A DNA stretch of 64,000 nt from Halomonas sp. SpR8 (GTDB lineage: Bacteria; Pseudomonadota; Gammaproteobacteria; Pseudomonadales; Halomonadaceae). Positions 36,349 to 43,809 of the stretch are shown piece after piece; within the stretch, counting starts at the first letter, position 1, and the number at the start of each line of letters is the position of its first letter. Below the pieces are notes generated by a model. The model was not told the origin of the DNA. It made no database searches and saw nothing but the letters and a program-made list of their open reading frames with translations. Made by a program: the position numbers and the translations under genes. Location of the stretch: the NCBI RefSeq assembly GCF_031010195.1, contig NZ_JAUAMC010000002.1:186001-250000 (forward strand). The letters run 5' to 3'.

Positions 36349-36369
36349 ATGTATCTTTTATTGATACAT
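36349..36369. promoter_or_regulatory. Palindromic operator candidate before the TrxR-like gene
   Basis: ATGTATC-TTTTATT-GATACAT, a perfect 7-bp inverted repeat 58 bases upstream of the flavoprotein start and 72 bases beyond the Rrf2 stop. It has the size and AT-rich centre expected of an Rrf2-type site. Confidence 0.6.
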
Positions 36370-36440
36370 TAAAAGGCACACAGCGGTCAATGACAATATT
36401 AACAACGAGGGTGGGAGTGAATCAGGCAGGCAGTAGAGCG

Positions 36441-36890
36441 TTAAGGCGTCGGCAGCTGGTAGCCTTTGCGCGTGGCAATATCATCAAACTGTTCGGCAAG
36501 CTCTGCCAGCGTGACCGCTCCCAGGCGGTCGATGAGCAGCGCTTCCGCTTCGCGCATGGCATCGAATAGCGTTGCATTAACCACCTGCTCTACCGCGCAG
36601 TCCGGGTTATCACGGTCGGTGCCGATAGCAAAAATACGTGGCCCGCCCACGGCGTTATGGATATCCAGCAGCGTTACATTGTGCAAGTCGCAGGCAATGC
36701 GCCAGCCGCCGTTGTGACCCTTTTCAGATTTTACATAACCCGCCTTGCGCAGCCCCGCCATGGTCCGCCGCACGACGGCAGCGTTGGTGCCTAGCATGGC
36801 ACCAATCTGCTCGGAGGTAATCGGCTGGGATTCTCGCGCAATGTGCAGCAGCACATGCAGCATGCGAGAGAGGCGGCTATCTGTTCTCAA
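36441..36890 (-). CDS. Rrf2 family transcriptional regulator (YwnA-like)
   Basis: A 149-residue Rrf2 regulator with winged helix at residues 8-65 (SRLSRMLHVLLHIA; ITSEQIGAMLGTNAAVVRRTMAGLRKAGYV) and the wing SEKGHNGGW. The Cys triad of iron-sulfur Rrf2 proteins is absent: only Cys67 and Cys98 are present, so it is of the YwnA kind that senses thiol or electrophile stress rather than holding a cluster (inference). The start is a TTG at 36890, chosen because the protein then begins like its relatives; the TTG lies inside a 13-bp tandem repeat. It precedes the TrxR-like gene. Confidence 0.88.
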   Translation of the reverse strand: MRTDSRLSRMLHVLLHIARESQPITSEQIGAMLGTNAAVVRRTMAGLRKAGYVKSEKGHNGGWRIACDLHNVTLLDIHNAVGGPRIFAIGTDRDNPDCAVEQVVNATLFDAMREAEALLIDRLGAVTLAELAEQFDDIATRKGYQLPTP

Positions 36891-36919
36891 GGGCTGTTCT
36901 CATGGGCTGTTCTCAAGGG
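36881..36919. repeat. Three 13-bp tandem repeats containing the Rrf2 start codon
   Basis: CTGTTCTCAAGGG, CTGTTCTCATGGG, CTGTTCTCAAGGG. On the coding strand each reads CCC(T/A)TGAGAACAG. The TTG of the first unit (36890) is the likely start; the middle unit has ATG in another frame that meets a stop a few codons later. A change of one unit would alter frame and spacing. Confidence 0.93.
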
Positions 36920-37137
36920 CAGTGATCAACTATTCAGCGAAAACAAAGGAAAATCGACGATAGGCACCTTAACACATCCACCACTGGGCTAAGCACGAAA
37001 CCCGTCAGCCAAATCCCATAGGTGACGACACCTCGTTCGCCTTTAAAGGCAATCTAGGTTTATTCTCACTATACTATCGGCAGATTTGTACTCGGCTGGG
37101 GTTAAATTTTCGTCCTTCTAGTCCACTTAAGGTTGTT

Positions 37138-37356
37138 ATGGGTCTTCAAGAAATCGCTGTTGGCGGCATCTACTTAAGCCCGCTGCTGATCTACGCGCTC
37201 ATTGGCTTTATTGCTACGCTGGCTATTCGCTCGCTGCTGCACTGGGTAGCTGGCGAATACGCGCTCTGGTACGAGGCATGGTTCGACATCTCACTATTTG
37301 TCATCTTTACTGCGGCCACTACCTTCATTTTTACCGTGTTGCTTCAAAGCCCTTGA
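37138..37356 (+). CDS. DUF1656 small membrane protein, AaeX-like
   Basis: A 72-residue protein with two helices (about 13-33 and 45-68) and the family pattern EIAVGGIYLSPLLIYALIGF. AaeX-type proteins accompany the AaeA adaptor and AaeB pump, which export hydroxylated aromatic acids; the exact role of the small subunit is unknown. First gene of a three-gene operon. Confidence 0.9.
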   Translation: MGLQEIAVGGIYLSPLLIYALIGFIATLAIRSLLHWVAGEYALWYEAWFDISLFVIFTAATTFIFTVLLQSP

Positions 37357-37409
37357 GATAGCCCTTGAGATAGCCCTTTGAGACAGCCCTTTGAAATAGC
37401 CCTTGAGAG
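37348..37409. repeat. Five 12/13-bp tandem repeats in the aaeX-aaeA gap
   Basis: Units start at 37348, 37360, 37372, 37385 and 37398, each AGCCCTT(T)GA(G/A)A(T/C/G). The first contains the aaeX-like stop codon; the last contains the GAGAG that can serve as ribosome binding site for the adaptor gene. The unit resembles the Rrf2 start repeat 430 bases away read on the other strand. Confidence 0.93.
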
Positions 37410-37417
37410 AATCGCTG

Positions 37418-38302
37418 ATGCGCCCTTCGCTTCGTATTGTGCTCACATTAATTATTGTCGCTATCGCTATTGCTGCCGGCGCATGGCTATGGCGCTACTA
37501 CCTTTACACCCCCTGGACCCGCGACGCTCGAGTCCACGCTGAAGTCGTTACCATTGCCCCGGATGTCTCCGGCTGGGTACGCACGCTTGAGGTGGCCGAT
37601 ACCGACTATGTTACCCAGGGCGATACGCTGTTTGCGATCGACGATACTCGCTACCAAGCGGCGGTCGACAGTGCCCAGGCCACGGTTGAACACCGTCAGG
37701 CAACGTTAGAACTAAACCGTGCCGAAGAGAGCCGACGTAACCAGTTGAGCAACAGTCGTGCGATTAGCGCCGAGAACCAGCAGATCGCCCAGATTAATTC
37801 ACGCATCGCCGCCGCCGATTTACAGCAGTCTCAGGCGGAGCTAGCCAGCGCCCAGCTAGACCTTGCGCGCACCCAGTTAACCGCGCCTGTTAGCGGCCAT
37901 GTGCTTAACGTGCAGCTAACCACAGGTAATTACGTTAATCGCGGTACGCCGGTGATGGCGGTGATCGCCGACAACTCCTACTACGTGGTGGGCTACTTTG
38001 AAGAGACCAAAATGGGCTCAATCAAGGTTGGCGACCCAGTGGACGTGATTCTGATGAATGGCGACACTCACTTGGAGGGCAGTGTCACGGGCATTGGCCG
38101 GGGCATCGCCGACAGTAATACAACCCTCAACCAGCAGTTGCTGCCCCAGGTGGCGCCCACCTTTAACTGGGTGCGCTTGGCCCAGCGCATACCGGTTCGT
38201 ATTTCACTCGATGAGGTTCCTGATGAAACGCTGCTCAGCGTCGGCATGACGGCGACCGTGCGTGTTCGCCCAGTCGAAAACCCTGCCGAACAGCCTGAAT
38301 GA
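37418..38302 (+). CDS. HlyD-family periplasmic adaptor, AaeA-like
   Basis: A 294-residue membrane-fusion protein starting at the ATG 37418 (a TTG five codons upstream is less likely). One N-terminal helix (residues 6-26) is followed by a biotinyl-lipoyl-like half (YTPWTRDARVHAEVVTIAPDVSGWV), a coiled coil (about 75-140) and a beta-barrel (VIADNSYYVVGYFEETKMGSIKVGDPV). It links the inner-membrane FUSC pump to the outer membrane. Four bases separate it from the pump gene. Confidence 0.93.
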   Translation: MRPSLRIVLTLIIVAIAIAAGAWLWRYYLYTPWTRDARVHAEVVTIAPDVSGWVRTLEVADTDYVTQGDTLFAIDDTRYQAAVDSAQATVEHRQATLELNRAEESRRNQLSNSRAISAENQQIAQINSRIAAADLQQSQAELASAQLDLARTQLTAPVSGHVLNVQLTTGNYVNRGTPVMAVIADNSYYVVGYFEETKMGSIKVGDPVDVILMNGDTHLEGSVTGIGRGIADSNTTLNQQLLPQVAPTFNWVRLAQRIPVRISLDEVPDETLLSVGMTATVRVRPVENPAEQPE

Positions 38303-38305
38303 CCT

Positions 38306-40393
38306 ATGTCACCGTTTATTAGCACCTACCTGACGCCCAACGCCACGGCGGTCAAATTTGCCATCAAGACCACCCTGGCGATGATGCTCGCTCTCTATGT
38401 TGCGCTCTGGTTTGACGTGGAGCGCCCCTATTGGGCGCTGATGTCAGCGGCCTTTCTGCAGATCCGCCCGATGAGCGGTATGGTGGTGGAGAAAGGCATT
38501 TGCCAACTTGTCGGCACCTTTATTGGTGCCGTGGCGGGCATCGCGATAATGGCGCTGTTCGCCCAGGCCCGTGTTCCCGCGCTTATTGTGCTAACCGGCT
38601 GGATTATGCTGTGCACCTATGTCGGTTCACTGTGGCGCAACAACTACACCTACGGCTGCCTGATGGCCGCCGTCACCGCGATGCTGATCGTGGTGATTTC
38701 CAGCGGCAGTACGCCCGCCGGGATTTTCGATATCGCCGTGGCGCGCCTGACGGAACTGGGGTTGGGTGCGGTGTGTGCCATGCTGGTTAGTTCGCTGCTC
38801 TGGCCAACCCATGTGGGCACACACCTAGCGACTCAGGCCGACAGCGTGATTAACGAGGCTTTTGAACATGCCGCCCTGCGCTTGGAAGCCAGTAACGATA
38901 TTCCCGCGATGCAGAAAGCTCTGCGCGATAGCCTTGGGCCGTTAACCCTGCTAGAAACCGATAGCCAAGCCGCCCGCTTTGAAGGCCCGGTAGGTCCTGG
39001 CCGGGTGCGCGCCACCCACGTATTAACGCGCCGCACGCTGCGCTTTTTCGCCACTCTTCAGGCGCTTCATCAGTTGATGCACGACCACGCCGACCGGCTC
39101 TCGCCACAAAGTATCGAGCTCGCGGGTCAGGTCGCCCAAGGCTTTCGCGATGCCGAACACGTCAAAGGCGTGGCGGACGCCAGAAAAGCGCTTCAAACGT
39201 TACGCCATCAGGTTCTTGAAAGCGATGATGAAAACAGCTTGGCTCCGCTCGACCGACGCCTGCGCTTGGGGCTGCGTGAGTCGCTCGGTCACGCCATGAT
39301 TATGCTTGACGCCCGCGAGGCGATTGCCTCGCCCGCTAGCCATCAACTGCGCTCATCGCCGCTGGCCTGGCATCGCGACCACCTCGCCGCCAGTATCAAC
39401 GCTATACGCTCGGGGCTGGTGTTCTCGCTGCTGGCCACTTTCTGGATTGTCACCGCCTGGCAGAGCGCCATGATTGCGATGATGCTCGGCACGCTGTTTT
39501 CCGCCTTCTTCGCCAGTCGTGATAATCCGATAGCGATCACCATGATGTTCTACAAAGGCATGCTGGCGGCGATTCCCAGCGCCTTTCTATTTGGTCATGT
39601 GCTGCTTTCCCAAGCCAATGGCTTTCCCCTGCTGGCACTTATTTTCGGTACGCCGCTGTTTTTGGGATTATTGGGTGCCACTAACCCGGCCACGATGGGT
39701 TACTGTCTGGCGTTTACGATTTTCAATATTCTGCTGACTATGCCCGGCAACGGCATGGATTTCTCGTTCGATAGTTTCGCCAACCGAGTAGTGGCCGTGG
39801 TGATTGGACTTAGCTGCGTCGTCATGGGCTTTCGTCTGTTGCCAGGACTAGGTACGCGCCTTAGACGGCGGCGGTTAATCAACGCCATTTCGACGGATAT
39901 TCATGAGCTAACGCGTCGCTCAATTCGCGATGCCGAAACCCGCTTCAGCGGCCATATGGCGGATCGCCTACTACACTTGGCCCAACACGACGACATGCTG
40001 CCCGAAGAGCAACGTCACCTGTTTATTCTTGGCCTAACCGGGCTGGATGTGGGCACCGCTACGCTGCGCTTGCGCGACCGCCTGGATGACGCTCCGCACC
40101 CCAACATCCGTGGGGCACAACAACACCTGCTACGCACGCTGGCGAGCGGGTTTGAAGAGAGCGCCAACGGGCGCCAGCCACAAGGTATTCGTGAAGCAGG
40201 TAAGCAGTTGGAAGGGGCGATAGAGGCTTACGGCGATGTACCCGCAGACCGTCGCGTCCTGCTGGAGGGCTTGATTGAGCGGCTCGAACTGGCCCTGGAG
40301 CGCCTGGGACACATTATGGCGGAACAGCCGACGCCTCCTTTCGCAACCACTCGCTCCTCCAAAAGTGCGACTATGCCCGCCGATCAACGATAG
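38306..40393 (+). CDS. FUSC family efflux permease, AaeB-like
   Basis: A 695-residue pump with two blocks of six helices (about residues 15-170 and 365-510), each followed by a cytoplasmic domain, as in AaeB. ATAVKFAIKTTLAMMLALYVALWFD and ERPYWALMSAAFLQIRP are typical starts. It is likely to export aromatic carboxylic acids with the preceding adaptor. The end overlaps the convergent LysR gene by 23 bases. Confidence 0.92.
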   Translation: MSPFISTYLTPNATAVKFAIKTTLAMMLALYVALWFDVERPYWALMSAAFLQIRPMSGMVVEKGICQLVGTFIGAVAGIAIMALFAQARVPALIVLTGWIMLCTYVGSLWRNNYTYGCLMAAVTAMLIVVISSGSTPAGIFDIAVARLTELGLGAVCAMLVSSLLWPTHVGTHLATQADSVINEAFEHAALRLEASNDIPAMQKALRDSLGPLTLLETDSQAARFEGPVGPGRVRATHVLTRRTLRFFATLQALHQLMHDHADRLSPQSIELAGQVAQGFRDAEHVKGVADARKALQTLRHQVLESDDENSLAPLDRRLRLGLRESLGHAMIMLDAREAIASPASHQLRSSPLAWHRDHLAASINAIRSGLVFSLLATFWIVTAWQSAMIAMMLGTLFSAFFASRDNPIAITMMFYKGMLAAIPSAFLFGHVLLSQANGFPLLALIFGTPLFLGLLGATNPATMGYCLAFTIFNILLTMPGNGMDFSFDSFANRVVAVVIGLSCVVMGFRLLPGLGTRLRRRRLINAISTDIHELTRRSIRDAETRFSGHMADRLLHLAQHDDMLPEEQRHLFILGLTGLDVGTATLRLRDRLDDAPHPNIRGAQQHLLRTLASGFEESANGRQPQGIREAGKQLEGAIEAYGDVPADRRVLLEGLIERLELALERLGHIMAEQPTPPFATTRSSKSATMPADQR

Positions 40394-41294
40394 GCGCATG
40401 CTGCGCCATCAACTCCACGACCCAATCGATAAACACACGCAGCTTGGCGCTGACGTGTCGATTCGGTGGAAAGGCGATGTACATTGGCATCGGTTCCAGG
40501 TGCCAATCCTCAAACAAGCGCACCAGTTCGCCGCGCGATACATGCTCCCTGGCCATGTAATCCGGTAGCCAAATTACGCCAAGACCGGCCAAGCCCGCTG
40601 CAAGCCCGGCATTCCCATCGTCGACCGAGATCACATAGCGCCCCTGCACGCTGACACGCTCTTCGTTGCGGTGCAGGGCGTAGGGAAAAGCCAAGCCCGA
40701 GCGCGCCCATCTGAAACCGACGATGTAGTGAGGGGGAAGTGACAGCGCTTGCGGGTGCGAAGGGACACCTGCCTTTTCCAAATAGCTCGGTGCGGCGTAA
40801 ACACCAAGACTCAGATCACCTATGCGACGTGCCACCAACGATAAATCGGTAAGTTCCCCGCCGCGCACCACGCAGTCCACGCTTTCACCGATTAAATCCA
40901 CCATGCGATCACTGACGCCCATATCGATTTGAATATCAGGATATTGAGCGTGGAACGCAGGCAAGGCGGGAATCAGGATCATGCGAGCAAAAGGGCTGGG
41001 TACGTCCACTCTTAGTCGACCGCGAGGCAACGCAGAAGCGTTGGACAGGCTGGTTTCGGCATCATCCATATCGGCCAGCAGCTTGATGACGCGCTCGTAG
41101 TAGGCGGCGCCGTCCGCCGTGACATTAACCTTGCGTGTGGTTCGGTTGAGCAGCGTTACACGCAGCCGTGCCTCCAGCTGCTGCACGAGTTGCGTCACGC
41201 TGGTCTTGCTCATGTGAAGTGTTTCAGCGGCCTTGGTAAAGCTGCCCGTCTCCACAACCCGAGCAAAGGCCTGCATTGCGTTAAAACGATCCAT
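40371..41294 (-). CDS. LysR family transcriptional regulator
   Basis: A 307-residue regulator starting MDRFNAMQAFARVVETGSF at the ATG 41294. The helix-turn-helix spans residues 4-60, including MSKTSVTQLVQQLE; the effector domain begins near 90. It diverges from the RidA gene, with a 7-bp dyad between, and converges with the FUSC pump gene, overlapping its end. Either neighbour may be a target; the divergent one is more usual. Confidence 0.92.
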   Translation of the reverse strand: MDRFNAMQAFARVVETGSFTKAAETLHMSKTSVTQLVQQLEARLRVTLLNRTTRKVNVTADGAAYYERVIKLLADMDDAETSLSNASALPRGRLRVDVPSPFARMILIPALPAFHAQYPDIQIDMGVSDRMVDLIGESVDCVVRGGELTDLSLVARRIGDLSLGVYAAPSYLEKAGVPSHPQALSLPPHYIVGFRWARSGLAFPYALHRNEERVSVQGRYVISVDDGNAGLAAGLAGLGVIWLPDYMAREHVSRGELVRLFEDWHLEPMPMYIAFPPNRHVSAKLRVFIDWVVELMAQHAPIVDRRA

Positions 41295-41340
41295 GACTGT
41301 GCCAAGCACCTCATGATTATTTGAAAACTACAAACAATGT

Positions 41341-41360
41341 TAAACAGAATTCGCTGTTTA
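41341..41360. promoter_or_regulatory. Candidate LysR operator upstream of ridA-like gene
   Basis: TAAACAG-AATTCG-CTGTTTA, a perfect 7-bp dyad in the divergent intergenic region, 46 bases from the LysR start and 75 bases from the RidA start. Confidence 0.55.
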
Positions 41361-41435
41361 TCCACCACAAATGCAAGCCTAAAGTGACGTCATCGTAACT
41401 AACAGGTCAATTTTGACTTACTGATGGAGATACAT

Positions 41436-41834
41436 ATGGCTAAGCGTGACGTGGTTTTCCCATCGGGCCGCCAGGCACTTTATGAGCAGAACGCCTATTC
41501 TGCTGCCGTTCGCTCCGGCGACCTACTGTTCGTGTCGGGCCAGGTCGGCAGCCGTGAAGACGGCTCGCCCGAGCCGGAGTTCGCCGCCCAGGTACAGCTC
41601 GCTTTCGACAACCTGCAGAGTGTTCTGAAGGCGGCGGGTGCCAGCTTTGAGGATATTGTTGATGTGACAAGCTTCCACACCGACCCGGAAGCCCAGTTCA
41701 CCGCGGTCATGGAAGCCAAGGCGCGGGCGTTCCCGGAAAAACCCTACCCCAACTGGACGGCGGTCGGCGTGACATGGCTGGCGGGGTTCGATTTTGAAAT
41801 CAAGGTTATTGCCAGGCTCCCATCCCTCAAATAA
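41436..41834 (+). CDS. RidA/YjgF family protein
   Basis: A 132-residue single-domain Rid protein; the ATG at 41436 has GGAG six bases upstream. The fold blocks are YSAAVRSGDLLFVSGQVG, QVQLAFDNLQSVLKAAGASFEDIVDVTSF and KPYPNWTAVGVTWLAG. RidA enzymes use an Arg near the C-terminal third to hydrolyse reactive imines and enamines; at that place this protein has Asn-Trp, so it is of a Rid subgroup without the classic activity. It diverges from a LysR gene. Confidence 0.88.
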   Translation: MAKRDVVFPSGRQALYEQNAYSAAVRSGDLLFVSGQVGSREDGSPEPEFAAQVQLAFDNLQSVLKAAGASFEDIVDVTSFHTDPEAQFTAVMEAKARAFPEKPYPNWTAVGVTWLAGFDFEIKVIARLPSLK

Positions 41835-41984
41835 GCGTGTGCCTATGACTCCATTCGTCATGCACTAAAGGAGCGGCTTGAGTCGCTCGAAGTGTATAAG
41901 GAGATAGCGCTATCTGCCGATAGGGATGAAGTGACTTAATAAGCAGCTCACGCTAACGATTGCCTTAGCTCAAGCGCCCAGTCG

Positions 41985-42275
41985 TTACGACATCGCGGCG
42001 CTTCTGCTGGCGGCTTTGATGGTTTTCTGAAAGTGCAGGGCATCGCGTTTCGGCGACGCCTGAAAAAGCCGTCCGTATTCCCGAGTGAACTGAGAGACAC
42101 TTTCGTACCCCACCTCGAAGGCCGCATTGCTCGCGGTAAAACCTTCGTCAAACATCAAGCGGCGCGCATCGATCAAACGTAACCGCTGTTGGTATTGGCC
42201 CGGCGTGAGTGACGTCATGTGCTTGAAGTGCTTGTGAAATGAGCTAAGGCTCATGCCCGCTTCTGCGGCCAACTT
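41985..42275 (-). pseudogene. Fragment of an AraC-family regulator (C-terminal DNA-binding half only)
   Basis: About 97 residues match the two helix-turn-helix motifs of AraC proteins: [59 protein letters not shown] and SPKRD. Upstream of this the frame runs on without AraC-like sequence into the opposite part of an HxlR gene, so the ligand-binding half is missing. It is either a remnant or, less likely, a minimal regulator. It sits in a segment with other broken genes. Confidence 0.75.
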
Positions 42276-42379
42276 TATGCTAAAACACCAAGCCATCGTG
42301 AAGTGCCAGCGCGCGGAGTGGGCGTCACGTGGAGAAAATCCACGCTCCAGATGACACATCAACCTGACCTGATCTGCAA

Positions 42380-42739
42380 TCACTTTCCACCCCGCCGAGA
42401 AAGCGCCGAAGCGATCATATCCGAATTCTCTGTTCCCCATTCGCATAGCGGGGCCAGGGTGCGGGCGAGACTCCGACCGCTTGGTGTCAGAGCATAGTCC
42501 ACACGCGGCGGAATCTCCTTATGATCGGTTCTTATCACAACACCATCCGACTCCAGCTCTTTGAGTTGCTGGATAAGCATTTTGTCGCTCACACCTTGAA
42601 CGCAACGCTTAAGCTCACCGTAACGCTTTGATCCATCATGCAGGAAAAAGAGGATTAGCGGCTTCCACTTACCTCCTATTACGCGAAGCGTGGCGTCCAG
42701 ACCACACGTAAACGGCGGAATAATATTGGCTGTTTTCAT
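42380..42739 (-). CDS. HxlR family transcriptional regulator
   Basis: A 119-residue winged-helix regulator; the ATG at 42739 has GGGAG six bases upstream. Family blocks are [47 protein letters not shown] and [14 protein letters not shown]. HxlR proteins sense aldehydes, quinones or redox state. It diverges from a small-protein/oxidoreductase operon (42829 onward), its probable target, with a 6-bp dyad between. Confidence 0.92.
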   Translation of the reverse strand: MKTANIIPPFTCGLDATLRVIGGKWKPLILFFLHDGSKRYGELKRCVQGVSDKMLIQQLKELESDGVVIRTDHKEIPPRVDYALTPSGRSLARTLAPLCEWGTENSDMIASALSRRGGK

Positions 42740-42767
42740 TTCGATCTCCCTACTTACCAAAAGGTGC

Positions 42768-42784
42768 ATACTTGTATTAAGTAT
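42768..42784. promoter_or_regulatory. Candidate HxlR operator
   Basis: ATACTT-GTATT-AAGTAT, a perfect 6-bp dyad in the divergent region, 28 bases from the HxlR start and 44 bases before the small-protein start. Confidence 0.5.
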
Positions 42785-42828
42785 ATTGCTCGCCCTACAG
42801 TGCTTACGTCAACAAAGGGAGAGCAACA

Positions 42829-42957
42829 ATGAACCAGTTTCAGACCACCACAAGTGCGCCATCTAGATCTCTTTCTAGTCCACGTCCGAGCTATGACGTT
42901 TCAGACGAGACCATCCAGCTTCTGTTCGAGTTCTTCAACTCGGGGGATCATCGCTAG
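42829..42957 (+). CDS. Predicted 42-residue small protein
   Basis: An ATG with GGGAG six bases upstream opens a frame ending in TAG at 42955-42957. The product begins MNQFQTTTSAPSRS and ends LLFEFFNSGDHR: a Ser/Thr/Pro-rich first half, then an acidic, partly helical end (DETIQLLFEFF). I recognise no family. It is the first reading frame after the divergent promoter shared with HxlR, 46 bases before the oxidoreductase gene, so it may be a leader protein or a small partner; it could also be the remnant 5' end of a lost gene. Confidence 0.5.
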   Translation: MNQFQTTTSAPSRSLSSPRPSYDVSDETIQLLFEFFNSGDHR

Positions 42958-43003
42958 GCACATCACATCCTCGTTGGCGGGGCTAACCATGAGAGGTAAA
43001 AAC

Positions 43004-43633
43004 ATGAACATTGGCATCATCGGCGCGGGCCAAGTGGCTCAGGCGTTCGCCCATAAAGCGATCGGAGCCGGTCATACCGTCATCCTCAGCAGTCGTCGCG
43101 GCCCAGACAACCTGGCCGCACTGGTTGAAGGCCTCGGGCCGTCGGCAACCGCAGCCACGCCTGCGAAAGTGGCCGAGAATCCCGTGGTTTTGCTCGCGGT
43201 GCCCTGGCCGGAAGTCGATGCGGCCCTGCGGTCACTTCCCACATGGCATGGACAGATATTGATCGATGCCACCAATGGATTCGGGGAAAACGGGCTCGTC
43301 GACTTCGATGACGGAAGCTCCAGCGAGACGGTCGCGGCACTCGCGCCTGGGGCGCATGTCGTCAAGGCGATGAACTCGCTCTTCATGGCTAACTTCGCGC
43401 TGGAGCCCATCTCTGACGGCTTTCGTCGAGTAGTGTTTGTCGCGGGCGATGACAGTGCGGCGAAGACTGAAGTCGCAGATCTCTTCGAGAGTTTCGGTTT
43501 TGCCTCAATCGACCTGGGAACCCTGCGCAAAGGCGGACGAATGCAGGCGGTGGGCTCGACGCTTGCTGGCCATGACTTTTTCCTGCCTTGGCCGGCACCG
43601 CGCTCCTTCCCCGCCTTCAACGGCGAACGATAG
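43004..43633 (+). CDS. NADPH-dependent F420-reductase-like dinucleotide-binding protein
   Basis: A 209-residue Rossmann protein starting at the ATG 43004 with AGAGG upstream. NIGIIGAGQVAQAFAHKAIGAGHTV is the NADP loop, and LLAVPWPEVDAAL and KAMNSLFMANF match the F420_oxidored family. Proteobacteria generally lack F420, so members here are taken to be NAD(P)-dependent reductases of unknown substrate. It is in line with the MDR remnant and ene-reductase-like gene that follow. Confidence 0.82.
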   Translation: MNIGIIGAGQVAQAFAHKAIGAGHTVILSSRRGPDNLAALVEGLGPSATAATPAKVAENPVVLLAVPWPEVDAALRSLPTWHGQILIDATNGFGENGLVDFDDGSSSETVAALAPGAHVVKAMNSLFMANFALEPISDGFRRVVFVAGDDSAAKTEVADLFESFGFASIDLGTLRKGGRMQAVGSTLAGHDFFLPWPAPRSFPAFNGER

Positions 43634-43640
43634 CAGGAGC

Positions 43641-43799
43641 ATGAATATGGACACGCAAAGCCGCACAGGCCAGCAAATCATCCAATATTGCTACGGCGAT
43701 CCCAACGAAGTACTCAAGGTTGAAGATGCGACCTTCGAACAGGCGATCACCGCCGTGACGGCACCGAGCAAGACCGGCAACATCATCCTGAAATTCTGA
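43641..43799 (+). pseudogene. Internally deleted quinone/alcohol oxidoreductase (52-residue remnant)
   Basis: AGGAG lies just before the ATG. The first half of the product (IIQYCYGDPNEVLKVEDA) looks like the start of a medium-chain quinone or alcohol dehydrogenase; the last 22 residues (FEQAITAVTAPSKTGNIILKF) look like the C-terminus of the same family. The roughly 280 residues that should lie between are missing, and the join is in frame. It could be translated as a small protein, but enzymatic function is impossible. The match to both ends is my reading, not a search result. Confidence 0.55.
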
Positions 43800-43809
43800 G
43801 GAAAATCCA

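Noticed and set aside
42276..42446. Upstream extension of the AraC fragment
   Set aside because: The extra residues have no AraC similarity and overlap the 3' part of the HxlR gene, so they are not counted as coding.
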